NCBI RefSeq assembly: GCF_029952445.1
Contig: NZ_JAQPPK010000009.1
Span: 62,001-126,000, forward strand
Direction of reading: 5' to 3'
DNA from: Paenarthrobacter nitroguajacolicus
GTDB taxonomy: Bacteria > Actinomycetota > Actinomycetes > Actinomycetales > Micrococcaceae
DNA: 64,000 nucleotides
Shown here: positions 17,064-26,300 of the stretch, piece by piece
Layout: each line of letters begins with the position of its first letter
How positions within the stretch are numbered: position 1 is the first letter of the stretch
The notes under the pieces: generated by a model
Seen by the model: only the letters and a program-made list of their open reading frames with translations
What the model was told of the DNA's origin: nothing
Databases searched by the model: none
Translations under genes and position numbers: made by a program

Positions 17064-17885
17064 TTAAGCCTGTCCTCCTTCTGCTGCGGGAGCAGCAGCT
17101 TCAGCGGCCAGTGCTTCAACGGCAGCAGGTGCTGCCTCAGCTGCCGGACGGTCGTTACGACGACGGCGGTCGCCACCCGGGCGGCCCGGACGGTCTCCTG
17201 CACGGCCACGGGACGGAGCAGCAGCTGCCTGCTGAGCCAGTTCCTTGGCGGTTACGTCACCCTTGTAGATCCAAACCTTCACACCGATACGGCCGAAGGT
17301 GGTCTTGGCTTCGTAGAAGCCGTAGTCGATGTTCGCGCGGAGGGTGTGCAGGGGCACACGGCCTTCGCGGTAGAACTCCGAGCGGGACATTTCTGCGCCA
17401 CCCAGACGGCCCGAGCAAGCAACACGGATACCCTTGGCACCCGCACGCTGTGCGGACTGCATTGCCTTCTTCATCGCACGGCGGAAAGCCACGCGGGAAG
17501 TCAGCTGCTCAGCGATGCCCTGGGCAACAAGCTGTGCTTCCATCTCGGGGTTCTTGACCTCGAGGATGTTCAGCTGAACCTGCTTGCCGGTGAGCTTTTC
17601 GAGCTCGCCGCGGATGCGGTCTGCTTCGGCGCCGCGGCGGCCGATAACGATACCCGGGCGTGCCGTGTGGATATCCACGCGGACACGATCGCGGGTGCGC
17701 TCGATCTCAACCTTGGCGATGCCGGCGCGCTCCATGCCGGTGGACATGAGCTGACGGATCTTGATGTCCTCGCGGACGAAGTCCTTGTAGCGCTGTCCGG
17801 GCTTGGTGCTGTCAGCGAACCAGTGCGAAACGTGGTCGGTGGTGATGCCGAGTCGGAACCCGTGCGGGTTTACTTTCTGTCCCAC
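17064..17885 (-). CDS. rpsC: 30S ribosomal protein S3
   Basis: mRNA-entry-channel protein of 273 residues. The KH domain with [20 protein letters not shown] and the C-terminal S3 domain are complete. From about residue 215 an Arg/Gly- then Ala/Glu-rich tail extends the protein beyond the 230-odd residues of E. coli S3. The start is GTG at 17885, immediately after the rplV stop. Confidence 0.98.
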   Translation of the reverse strand: MGQKVNPHGFRLGITTDHVSHWFADSTKPGQRYKDFVREDIKIRQLMSTGMERAGIAKVEIERTRDRVRVDIHTARPGIVIGRRGAEADRIRGELEKLTGKQVQLNILEVKNPEMEAQLVAQGIAEQLTSRVAFRRAMKKAMQSAQRAGAKGIRVACSGRLGGAEMSRSEFYREGRVPLHTLRANIDYGFYEAKTTFGRIGVKVWIYKGDVTAKELAQQAAAAPSRGRAGDRPGRPGGDRRRRNDRPAAEAAPAAVEALAAEAAAPAAEGGQA

Positions 17886-18251
17886 TTAGCGAGCCTCCTC
17901 TTTCTCCGGGGTTGCCACGACCAAGGTGATGTGGCTGGTCCGCTTCCTGATGCGGTAGGCGCGGCCTTGGGCACGCGGCTGGAACCGCTTCATGGTCGGG
18001 CCTTCATCAACGAATGCTTCGCTGATGAACAGGTCGCTGTCGTCGAACGCAACGCCGTCACGGTCCGCGAGGACACGTGCGTTGGCGATTGCCGACTGAA
18101 GTACCTTGAATACCGGCTCCGAAGCTGCCTGGGGGGCAAACTTCAGAATTGCCAGAGCCTCATTCGCTTGCTTACCACGAACAAGGTTGACGACGCGCCG
18201 GGCCTTCATAGGCGTTACGCGGATGTGACGCGCAATAGCCTTGGCTTCCAT
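17886..18251 (-). CDS. rplV: 50S ribosomal protein L22
   Basis: Exit-tunnel protein of 121 residues. [20 protein letters not shown] and the beta-hairpin region [20 protein letters not shown] are diagnostic. A 39-base spacer separates it from rpsS. Confidence 0.98.
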   Translation of the reverse strand: MEAKAIARHIRVTPMKARRVVNLVRGKQANEALAILKFAPQAASEPVFKVLQSAIANARVLADRDGVAFDDSDLFISEAFVDEGPTMKRFQPRAQGRAYRIRKRTSHITLVVATPEKEEAR

Positions 18252-18290
18252 TGCTTTCCTTCTCTCGTCTAAGACGTAAAGTCAGGCGCC

Positions 18291-18572
18291 TTAGCGGCGC
18301 TTGCCCTTACGGTCGTCCTTAACATGGCCGCGGAATGTCCGCGTGGGAGCGAATTCGCCGAGCTTGTGCCCGACCATCGACTCAGTGACAAACACCGGGA
18401 TGTGCTTGCGTCCGTCGTGTACGGCGATCGTGTGCCCGAGCATGTCGGGGATGATCATCGAACGACGGGACCAGGTCTTGATGACGTTCTTGGTGCCCTT
18501 ATCGTTTTCCCGTGCGACCTTCACAAAGAGGTGCTGGTCAACGAAAGGACCTTTTTTCAGGCTGCGTGGCAT
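18291..18572 (-). CDS. rpsS: 30S ribosomal protein S19
   Basis: Small-subunit head protein of 93 residues. [15 protein letters not shown] and the block [20 protein letters not shown] are diagnostic. Position after rplB and before rplV is canonical. Confidence 0.98.
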   Translation of the reverse strand: MPRSLKKGPFVDQHLFVKVARENDKGTKNVIKTWSRRSMIIPDMLGHTIAVHDGRKHIPVFVTESMVGHKLGEFAPTRTFRGHVKDDRKGKRR

Positions 18573-18584
18573 GTGTCCAGGCTC

Positions 18585-19424
18585 CTATCGCTTGTTCTTG
18601 CCAGTACGGCGGCGACGAACAATAAGCTTGTCGCTCTCTTTGTTCGGACGGCGGGTACGGCCCTCAGGCTTGCCGTTCGGGTTAACCGGGTGACGTCCAC
18701 CGGAAGTCTTACCTTCACCACCACCGTGCGGGTGGTCAACCGGGTTCATGGCTACACCACGGACGGTCGGGCGAACGCCCTTCCAGCGCATGCGGCCGGC
18801 CTTGCCCCAGTTGATGTTCGACTGCTCGGCGTTGCCGACCTCGCCGACGGTTGCGCGGCAGCGCACGTCAACGTTGCGGATTTCACCGGAGGGCAGACGC
18901 AGCTGGGCGAAACGGCCTTCCTTGGCAACGAGCTGTACCGAAGCACCTGCGGAACGAGCCATCTTGGCGCCGCCACCCGGACGCAGTTCAACTGCGTGGA
19001 TTACGGTACCAACCGGGATGTTGCGCAGCGGCAGGTTGTTGCCCGGCTTGATGTCAGCGTCGGGACCAGCCTCGACGAAGTCACCCTGGGACAGCTTGTT
19101 GGGGGCGATGATGTAACGCTTGGTGCCATCAACGTAGTGCAGGAGTGCGATGCGAGCCGTGCGGTTCGGGTCGTACTCGATTTCGGCAACGCGGGCGTTG
19201 ATGCCGTCCTTGTCGTGACGACGGAAGTCGATCAGACGGTACTGGCGCTTGTGCCCACCACCCTTGTGACGGGTGGTGATCTTACCGGAGTTGTTACGGC
19301 CGCCAGTCTTGTGCAGCGGACGCAGCAACGACTTTTCCGGAGTCGATCGCGTGATTTCAGCAAAGTCGGCTACGCTCGAGCCACGACGGCCCGGGGTAGT
19401 CGGCTTGTATTTACGGATTCCCAT
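18585..19424 (-). CDS. rplB: 50S ribosomal protein L2
   Basis: Protein needed for peptidyl-transferase activity and subunit joining, 279 residues. [17 protein letters not shown] and [20 protein letters not shown] (with the conserved His) are present. Length and order are standard. Confidence 0.98.
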   Translation of the reverse strand: MGIRKYKPTTPGRRGSSVADFAEITRSTPEKSLLRPLHKTGGRNNSGKITTRHKGGGHKRQYRLIDFRRHDKDGINARVAEIEYDPNRTARIALLHYVDGTKRYIIAPNKLSQGDFVEAGPDADIKPGNNLPLRNIPVGTVIHAVELRPGGGAKMARSAGASVQLVAKEGRFAQLRLPSGEIRNVDVRCRATVGEVGNAEQSNINWGKAGRMRWKGVRPTVRGVAMNPVDHPHGGGEGKTSGGRHPVNPNGKPEGRTRRPNKESDKLIVRRRRTGKNKR

Positions 19425-19453
19425 AATTTATTTCCTCGTTAAAGTGGTCTCCG

Positions 19454-19759
19454 CTACGCGAGCGGACCGCCGAAGATGTCGATTGTGCCTTCTTTGAGGG
19501 TGACAATTGCACGCTTGGTGCTCTTGCGCTGTCCCCAGCCGAATTTGGTGCGCTTGCGCTTACCGGCACGGTTGATGGTGTTGATCGAGTCAACTTTGAC
19601 CGAGAAGATCTTCTCAACGGCCAGCTTGATCTCGGTCTTGTTCGAGCGAGGGTCCACCAGGAAGGTGTACTTGCCTTCGTCGATCAGACCGTAGCTCTTT
19701 TCCGAAACAACGGGTGCAAGCACGACGTCGCGCGGATCCTTGATGGTGGTTACGCTCAC
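19454..19759 (-). CDS. rplW: 50S ribosomal protein L23
   Basis: Exit-site protein and chaperone docking point, 101 residues. [20 protein letters not shown] and the C-terminal Lys/Arg block [20 protein letters not shown] are typical. It overlaps the rplD stop by 4 bases. Confidence 0.97.
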   Translation of the reverse strand: MSVTTIKDPRDVVLAPVVSEKSYGLIDEGKYTFLVDPRSNKTEIKLAVEKIFSVKVDSINTINRAGKRKRTKFGWGQRKSTKRAIVTLKEGTIDIFGGPLA

Positions 19760-20373
19760 TTGGAGGCCTCCTCGTTCTTTGCCTTGTCAGCGACGAACGC
19801 CTCGAAAGCAGCCTTGGTGAAGACCACGTCGTCGGAGATGAGCACGTCGTAGGTGTTCAGCTGGTCTGCGTACAGAACGTGAACATCCTGGAGGTTGCGC
19901 ACGGAAAGTGCAGCAACATCGTTGGCGCGCTCGATAACGACGAGCAGGTTCTTGCGCTCGGTGACGGAGCGCAGCGAAGCCAGTGCGTCCTTGGCGGACG
20001 GCTTGGTGCCGGCTACCAGTTCAGCGATGACGTGGATGCGGCCGTTGCGGGCGCGGTCAGACAGGGCGCCGCGGAGTGCAGCAGCCTTCATCTTCTTGGG
20101 GGTGCGCTGGCTGTAGTCACGAGGTGTCGGACCGTGGACAACGCCACCGCCGGTCATGTGAGGAGCACGGATTGAACCCTGACGGGCGCGGCCGGTGCCC
20201 TTCTGCTTGAACGGCTTGCGACCTGCACCGGAAACCTCGGCGCGGGTCTTCGTCTTGTGAGTACCCTGGCGAGCAGCAGCGAGCTGTGCGACGACGACCT
20301 GGTGCAGCAGCGGCACGTTGGTCTGGACGTCGAAGATCTCTGCAGGCAGGTCTACCTTGACAGTGCTAGTCAT
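19756..20373 (-). CDS. rplD: 50S ribosomal protein L4
   Basis: Large-subunit protein, autogenous regulator of the S10 operon in E. coli, 205 residues. The loop [20 protein letters not shown] is diagnostic. It lies 4 bases from rplC. Whether L4 regulates this operon is not visible in the sequence. Confidence 0.97.
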   Translation of the reverse strand: MTSTVKVDLPAEIFDVQTNVPLLHQVVVAQLAAARQGTHKTKTRAEVSGAGRKPFKQKGTGRARQGSIRAPHMTGGGVVHGPTPRDYSQRTPKKMKAAALRGALSDRARNGRIHVIAELVAGTKPSAKDALASLRSVTERKNLLVVIERANDVAALSVRNLQDVHVLYADQLNTYDVLISDDVVFTKAAFEAFVADKAKNEEASK

Positions 20374-20377
20374 TGAA

Positions 20378-21028
20378 CTAGGCTCCCTTCACGGCGGTGC
20401 GTACGAGTACGACCTGGCCGCGGGCACCGGGGACGGCACCCTTGATAAGGAGCAGCGACTTCTCAACGTCAACAGCGTGAACCGTGAGGTTCAGCGTGGT
20501 GTGACGCTCGGCGCCCATGCGGCCGGCCATTTTCAGGCCCTTGAAGACGCGGCTCGGGGTGGATGCGCCACCGATGGAGCCAGGCTTACGGTGGTTCTTG
20601 TGGGCACCGTGGGAAGCGCCAACGCCGTGGAAGCCGTGACGCTTCATAACACCGGCGAAGCCCTTACCCTTGGAGGTGCCGACGACGTCGATCTTCTGGC
20701 CGGCTTCGAAGATCTCAACAGAGAGCTCCTGGCCCAGCTCGTAGGATGCGGCGTCTGCGGTACGCAGTTCGACGACGTGGCGGCGAGGGGTGACGCCAGC
20801 CTTTTCAAAGTGACCAGCCAGCGGCTTGGTGACCTTGCGGGGGTCGATCTGGCCGTAGCCGATCTGGACGGCGACATAGCCATCGACATCTGCGTTGCGC
20901 AGCTGCGTGATGACGTTGGAGTCAGCCTGGACGACAGTTACCGGGATGAGCTTGTTGTTCTCGTCCCAGACCTGGGTCATGCCGAGCTTCGTGCCCAGCA
21001 GGCCCTTTACGTTACGGGTTGCGGTCAT
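20378..21028 (-). CDS. rplC: 50S ribosomal protein L3
   Basis: Peptidyl-transferase-proximal assembly protein, 216 residues. [18 protein letters not shown] and the [18 protein letters not shown] loop identify it. It is the second gene of the S10 operon. Confidence 0.98.
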   Translation of the reverse strand: MTATRNVKGLLGTKLGMTQVWDENNKLIPVTVVQADSNVITQLRNADVDGYVAVQIGYGQIDPRKVTKPLAGHFEKAGVTPRRHVVELRTADAASYELGQELSVEIFEAGQKIDVVGTSKGKGFAGVMKRHGFHGVGASHGAHKNHRKPGSIGGASTPSRVFKGLKMAGRMGAERHTTLNLTVHAVDVEKSLLLIKGAVPGARGQVVLVRTAVKGA

Positions 21029-21045
21029 AGTCTCTCAGCACCTCC

Positions 21046-21354
21046 CTAGAGCTTGATTTCGATGTTCACGTCTGCAGGCAGGTCGAGACGCATAAGCGAG
21101 TCAACGGCCTTCGGCGTGGGGTCGATGATGTCGATCAGACGCTTGTGAGTACGCATTTCGAAGTGCTCACGGCTGTCCTTGTACTTGTGAGGAGAGCGAA
21201 TAACGCAGTAAACGTTCTTCTCCGTGGGCAGCGGCACCGGGCCGACTACCGTTGCGCCTGCGCGCGTGACCGTCTCAACGATCTTCCGCGCTGAAACATC
21301 AATGACCTCGTGGTCATATGACTTCAGCCGGATGCGGATTTTTTGTCCCGCCAT
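21046..21354 (-). CDS. rpsJ: 30S ribosomal protein S10
   Basis: Small-subunit protein and NusB partner in antitermination, 102 residues. [19 protein letters not shown] and [20 protein letters not shown] are conserved. It is the first gene of the S10 operon. tuf is not adjacent upstream as in E. coli; about 6.4 kb of other genes intervene. Confidence 0.98.
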
Positions 21355-21737
21355 GTCGCCTGACTCTCTTTCAGCTAGTGCTGCTCTAGTTAGGGCTGCT
21401 CTGTTTACTTACCTGTTGATGTGGCCGCCGAGGCGTTTGAGGTTTTACCACCACACGCCGCACAAGCTGAATCCGGATATTCCGGGTTCCTCAACCTGCC
21501 GGCGCACCGACCCCCGCGGTCGGGCGTGTCGCGATTTCCACGCAGACTCGACCGCATTCCATGGGGTTCAGGGTTATGTTTGGGCTTCAACCTGGACCCT
21601 GACACCCGGCATTATCCGGATCGGGACACGAAGAAGCGCTTGAACAACTCATCCAGTATGGCGGAAATCCGGAGCAAAGGCCAATCGACCGCGGAATGGC
21701 CATTGCCCGGCCCCCGCCAACTGTGGATGATGGTGGC
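21355..21737. promoter_or_regulatory. Divergent region upstream of rpsJ and the beta-glucosidase
   Basis: No convincing gene is seen. On the minus strand TTCAGC at 21466-21471 and TAAAAC at 21442-21447, 18 bases apart, form a possible S10-operon promoter, giving a leader of about 80 bases. A near-palindrome around 21474-21486 (CCGGA/TCCGG) lies just upstream. Nothing clear was found for the plus-strand gene. Confidence 0.3.
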
Positions 21738-23171
21738 ATGTCCGTCCAGGATTCAGGCTCAGTGGAAGATCTCGCTGCACGTCTGCGGCCTGGTTTCACG
21801 CTGGGGGTAGCAGCTGCCGCCTTCCAGATCGAGGGTTCCCTGACTGCTGACGGACGTGGCCCGTCCGTCTGGGACGCCTTTGCGGAGAAGCCCGGAGCAA
21901 TTGTCGACGGCGGCTCCCCCGCCGTGGCGTGCGACCATTACAACCGCGCCGATGAAGACATCGCCCTGATGCAGGAGCTCGGCGTCGATTCCTACCGGTT
22001 CTCGTTGTCGTGGCCAAGGATCCAACCTGATGGCCAAGGCGCGATCAACCAGCGTGGCCTGGACTTCTACGATCGGCTCCTGGACAAGCTGCTGGCTGCC
22101 GGTATCTCCCCCATGGTCACCCTCTATCACTGGGATACTCCGCTCCCCCTGGAACACGCGGGCGGCTGGATGAACAGGGACACCTCCCAACGGCTGGCGG
22201 AGTATGCCGCAGTGGCCGGCCGTCGGTTCGGTGACCGGGTGGACCATTGGGTCACGGTGAACGAACCCGTCTCGGTGACGCTGCAAGGCTACGCCTTGGG
22301 GGCGCATGCACCTGGCCGCCAACTTCTGTTCGACAGCCTTCCCGCCGCACACCACCAGTTGCTGGGCCATGGACTGGCGGTCAAGGCACTCAGGGCCGAG
22401 GGGGTCAAAGGGAAGATCGGCGTATCCAACATGCACTCCCCCGTGGAGCCGGCAAGCAACCGGCTCTCGGACCGCCTGATGGCAGAGGCCCTTGACCTGA
22501 TCCTGAATCGCATTTACGCCGACGCAGTCCTTTTGGGCCAATACCCCAAGCCGTCAATTCCCCTTTGGCCCTGGTTTCGTTCCCTGGGTCCGGTGTTCGA
22601 CGGCGACCTCCAGACCATCAGTCAGCCCCTGGATTTCTACGGCCTGAACTACTACTACCCCATCAAGGTTGCCTCCGGGCGGGGTCCGGCGGAGATCCCT
22701 ACAGGGCAGGCCGAGGAGATGGGCAACGTCCCGTTCCATCTTGCTGCCTACCAGGAGTACGAGACCACGGGCTTCGGCTGGCCCGAGGCACCCGGGCAAC
22801 TCGCCACTTTGCTGCAACAGATGAAACAGCGGTATGGGGATGCTTTGCCCCCTGTCTTTATCACCGAGGGAGGTGCCAGCTTTCCGGAGCCGGCCCATGT
22901 TGAGGGAACCTTCCCGGACACCAACCGCATCACGTACCTGGCTGAGCACCTCGGCCACGCCGTGACGGCGACCGGCCCGGGCGGCGAGGCAGAGGGAGTG
23001 GATCTGCGCGGTTATTACGTGTGGACGTTGCTGGATAACTTCGAGTGGGCAGCGGGCTACTCACAACGTTTCGGACTTGTGCATGTGGACTTCGAGACTT
23101 TGGAACGGACTCCGAAGGAATCGTTCTACTGGCTGCGGGCATTGGCGCACGCGCGTGAGCGGGAGATGTAG
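21738..23171 (+). CDS. Beta-glucosidase, glycoside hydrolase family 1
   Basis: Retaining GH1 enzyme of 477 residues, likely cytosolic (no signal peptide). The acid/base Glu176 lies in TVNEP and the nucleophile Glu377 in FITEGG; most GH1 enzymes read ITENG, so the Asn after the nucleophile is Gly here. The substrate-site regions FRFSLSW-like (YRFSLSWPRI) and the C-terminal WTLLDNFEWAAGYSQRFGL are intact. The ATG at 21738 is preferred over one at 21696 because GH1 proteins start shortly before the GFTLGVAAAAFQIEG strand. It probably hydrolyses beta-glucosides or cellobiose. It is a single gene between two minus-strand blocks. Confidence 0.93.
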   Translation: MSVQDSGSVEDLAARLRPGFTLGVAAAAFQIEGSLTADGRGPSVWDAFAEKPGAIVDGGSPAVACDHYNRADEDIALMQELGVDSYRFSLSWPRIQPDGQGAINQRGLDFYDRLLDKLLAAGISPMVTLYHWDTPLPLEHAGGWMNRDTSQRLAEYAAVAGRRFGDRVDHWVTVNEPVSVTLQGYALGAHAPGRQLLFDSLPAAHHQLLGHGLAVKALRAEGVKGKIGVSNMHSPVEPASNRLSDRLMAEALDLILNRIYADAVLLGQYPKPSIPLWPWFRSLGPVFDGDLQTISQPLDFYGLNYYYPIKVASGRGPAEIPTGQAEEMGNVPFHLAAYQEYETTGFGWPEAPGQLATLLQQMKQRYGDALPPVFITEGGASFPEPAHVEGTFPDTNRITYLAEHLGHAVTATGPGGEAEGVDLRGYYVWTLLDNFEWAAGYSQRFGLVHVDFETLERTPKESFYWLRALAHAREREM

Positions 23172-23229
23172 CCCAAGTGCGTTAAATCGCCCGCGCGCAT
23201 TGCAGAAGCCCGCTTGCCGCCTCCGCAGC

Positions 23230-23355
23230 CTACTGGTTCTTGTTGGCACGCCTGATGCGCTTGGCCCTGTCGATCTCTTGCCGGAAGTTCTTGCGCCCCC
23301 ACAGCACCGCGCCACCAATGGCAGCAATGACTGCCAGGAAAATCAGGAATTCCAC
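23230..23355 (-). CDS. 41-residue single-pass membrane microprotein
   Basis: A GTG at 23355 is preceded by GAGGAG with a 6-base gap, better supported than upstream ATGs that would overlap the preceding gene. The product begins directly with a hydrophobic helix (residues 2-19, EFLIFLAVIAAIGGAVLWG) followed by a basic cytoplasmic tail (RKNFRQEIDRAKRIRRAN). Such N-in or positive-inside microproteins often modulate larger membrane proteins. It starts 29 bases after the giant membrane protein and may share its transcript. No family was recognised. Confidence 0.6.
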   Translation of the reverse strand: MEFLIFLAVIAAIGGAVLWGRKNFRQEIDRAKRIRRANKNQ

Positions 23356-23383
23356 ACTGCGCTCCTCTTCGTAGAAGTCAACC

Positions 23384-26300
23384 CTATCGGATGCCACCAT
23401 AGCCCTGCGAGGGTGCCGGGTCACTGGATTCGTCGCTGTGGTCCTGATTGCCGGGCCCGGCGGGTGGCTTTCGGTTCAGCCTCCAAACAGCCAGCACAAT
23501 GAGGCCCACGGCTACAAGCGCCAACATCGCGAAGGCGTACGTCCGAAGCGCCCACATGATGCTCAGCACCACGCCCACGGCACCCCAGCCCACCAGCACC
23601 CGTTCCGCCAGGACCAGCCCCGCGGCAAGCAGCACCACGTGTGCCACCAGCACATAGAGTTGCTGCCCTGCAGTTCCACCAAAAATGGTTCCCAATGACG
23701 TCAGGGACAGTATCCCTGCACCTACGCAGAGGCGCAGCAGGCCTTCGCGGCGTTGGCCCCTGAAATAGCGCAACCCTGCTATAACAGCAGCTGCGACAAC
23801 GTACCATTGCACAGTCCAAAACCAATGGGGCCAAAACCACTCGGGCCAGAACCAGTCAGTCCTGGCAGCGCCAACAAACAGCAGTGCCCGCTGCAGGGCC
23901 GCAACGGCCAGGACGCCCGCGACTTCCCCGGCCAGCCACTTTCCCCGGGGAACCTCGGCCACCACCAAAGCGCCGGCGGCTGCTACCAGCACAAAGGCAA
24001 CCAAAGCAGTCTCATCGTGGATCATCCCAACGACTGCCGCAGACGCCAGCCCGGCCGCCGCGGTCACAGCCAAGGAATTCCGACGCCAAACCTCGCTCCG
24101 AACTGCCACCGGCCCGAACATCTTCACTGCATACAAAACTGCTCCCGCCCCGGCGGCCCCCAGGAGCCACACTGCGTATTGTGCCCACACGCCCGACGGC
24201 AGATTGCGGAGCAAACCCTCGACGGCGGGCACGGCACCCAACAGCGCCAATGGTGCGGCAGCTGCGTAGAGACGAGACAGGCCTTCCACATGTGAGGCGG
24301 AAAACAGGACAGCTGCCAGCACCAGGGCCGACAAACCAGTCAGGGCGTAGTCCACGGGCAGGGTCAGGAGGCCGCCAGTGAGCACGAAAGCCAGCGAGGA
24401 CGCAAGCCAGAACCAGCGTTCCAAGGACTGCAGGGCAACGGAGCCGGATTGCAGGGATTCTGGCGGGGCAGATTGGAGCGCGGCGGATCCCGGCGTGGCG
24501 GATTGCAGTGGGGCGGGTCGTGGTGGAAAGGCAATCCGGATGACCACCATTGATACGGCGAGTCCAAGCAAGACGACAGGAACCTGCGAGTCATTCAAGA
24601 GAGGCCGGGAGAGCCGTGTGGCCGTGGGGAAACGCAAGGCCGGTCCTGTGGCGATCACCAATGCGCCGATCGCAACCGCACCCAGGTACTGGGAACCACG
24701 GATCCCCAGGAACCGCCAAGCAAACGCCGCCGCTATCGGGACGAAGCCCAAACCTGCCATGACCACCCAACGGCCACCGCCGTCGTAATCCCGCGCAAAA
24801 CCGTCCCCCAACAAGAGGTAGGCGCCGGGAAGCAGCAGTTGGGCGAACAAAGCGGCCCACGTCGTCGCCTGCTGGAAGGCAACATCAACATGGCGACGAC
24901 GCAGGGACAGCGTCAGCACATGCTGGAGCATCAAGAGTACTGCCACCACCATGGTCACTGCGGCCGCTGAGTCCGTGACGTCCGCAACCACTACCGTGAT
25001 GAAGGCCGAACCCAGGACGCGCAGCCCCACAAGATACCCGCCACGTATGCGGGAGTCGCGCACCAAGCCCGCCATCACCGCGCTGCAGCAGGCAAAGATG
25101 CCAAGGAGGACCTCGACGTCGCGCACGTTTCCGAATCGCAGGGGCAGAAGCAGCAGCAATGCTGCTGGAGCAAACGCCCAAGCACCCGGGCGATAACGGA
25201 GGGCAAGGGTGCATGCCACGGCGGCGACGGCGGTCGCAACCGCTGCGGTCCCCGGCTGCCAACTCCCTCTCGGAAGCCATCCACCAACAGTCGCGCCGAG
25301 CGTAAGGACTGTGGCGGCACCCGCCATGACGGCCATCAAAACAGCGGCCTCGATAACGGAAGCCCGCGGAAACCGGCCTTGAACTCGGCCGGACAGGGGA
25401 AACGCCAATTGCGCGACTGCTACGGCTGCTGCAAGAAGCGGAACACCGGGGATCTCCCCCGCAATGTGCGGGCTCCAGCCCCCATGCAAGGCGTCCACGT
25501 AAGCGGAGGCGATCAGCAAACTTCCTGCAGCGCGTGCAAGCCACCAGTAGCTTTGACGATGATAGAGCGCCGTAATCCGCAGTGCAGTGGCACCAAAATA
25601 AGCGACCGCAACCAGGAGCACTATGTTCGCCAAGGTCAGCGAGACGGCACTGGCAGCAACGGCACCTGCAACCACGGCAGTTACGGGAGGCAGGACTTCT
25701 GCCGTGTTCAGGGACCAGGTTGCTTGGTGCAGTGAACCCTTGGTGGGGCTCAACAGCAACATCCCGGAGGCAACCCCGGCGATCAAGACCAGGACAACCG
25801 CCACAGAAACCGTTGGGCGGCCGGCAGCGTGGTCAACGACGGGCAGCAACAGAAGCACAGCCATTCCGGCGCCAGCGAACGCAGCCGCAGTCACCTGCGG
25901 TGCCACGAGCCGGACACCGCTTCGGAACAGCACCGCGCTGGCCACTTCCTGAACCCCCGCCGCCGCCACCAGTGACAGCAGGGCAAAGGCAAACCTGTCC
26001 GGGCTGCCCTCGAAGATGGCCGCCACGAGGATTGGCGCAGCAGCCGTCAGGGCAATACGGGCTGCGAGCACCAACTGCTGCCGGTAAACCGCTGGCGAAA
26101 GAACGGCCATCAGGAACCAGTAGCAGCCGGTGGTCCCCGTTACCAACGCAACAGGCCATGCGCCCAGCAGGAATGCCAAGGCCAGGCCCACCCCCACCGC
26201 GGCGGCGGGGGCAAAGAGCATGGCTGCTCCGGCAGAAACGGGGCCCCGCCCCAGCCTCCAGCCCAACACCATCGCGGTCAGCAGGGTGACATAGAGCGGA

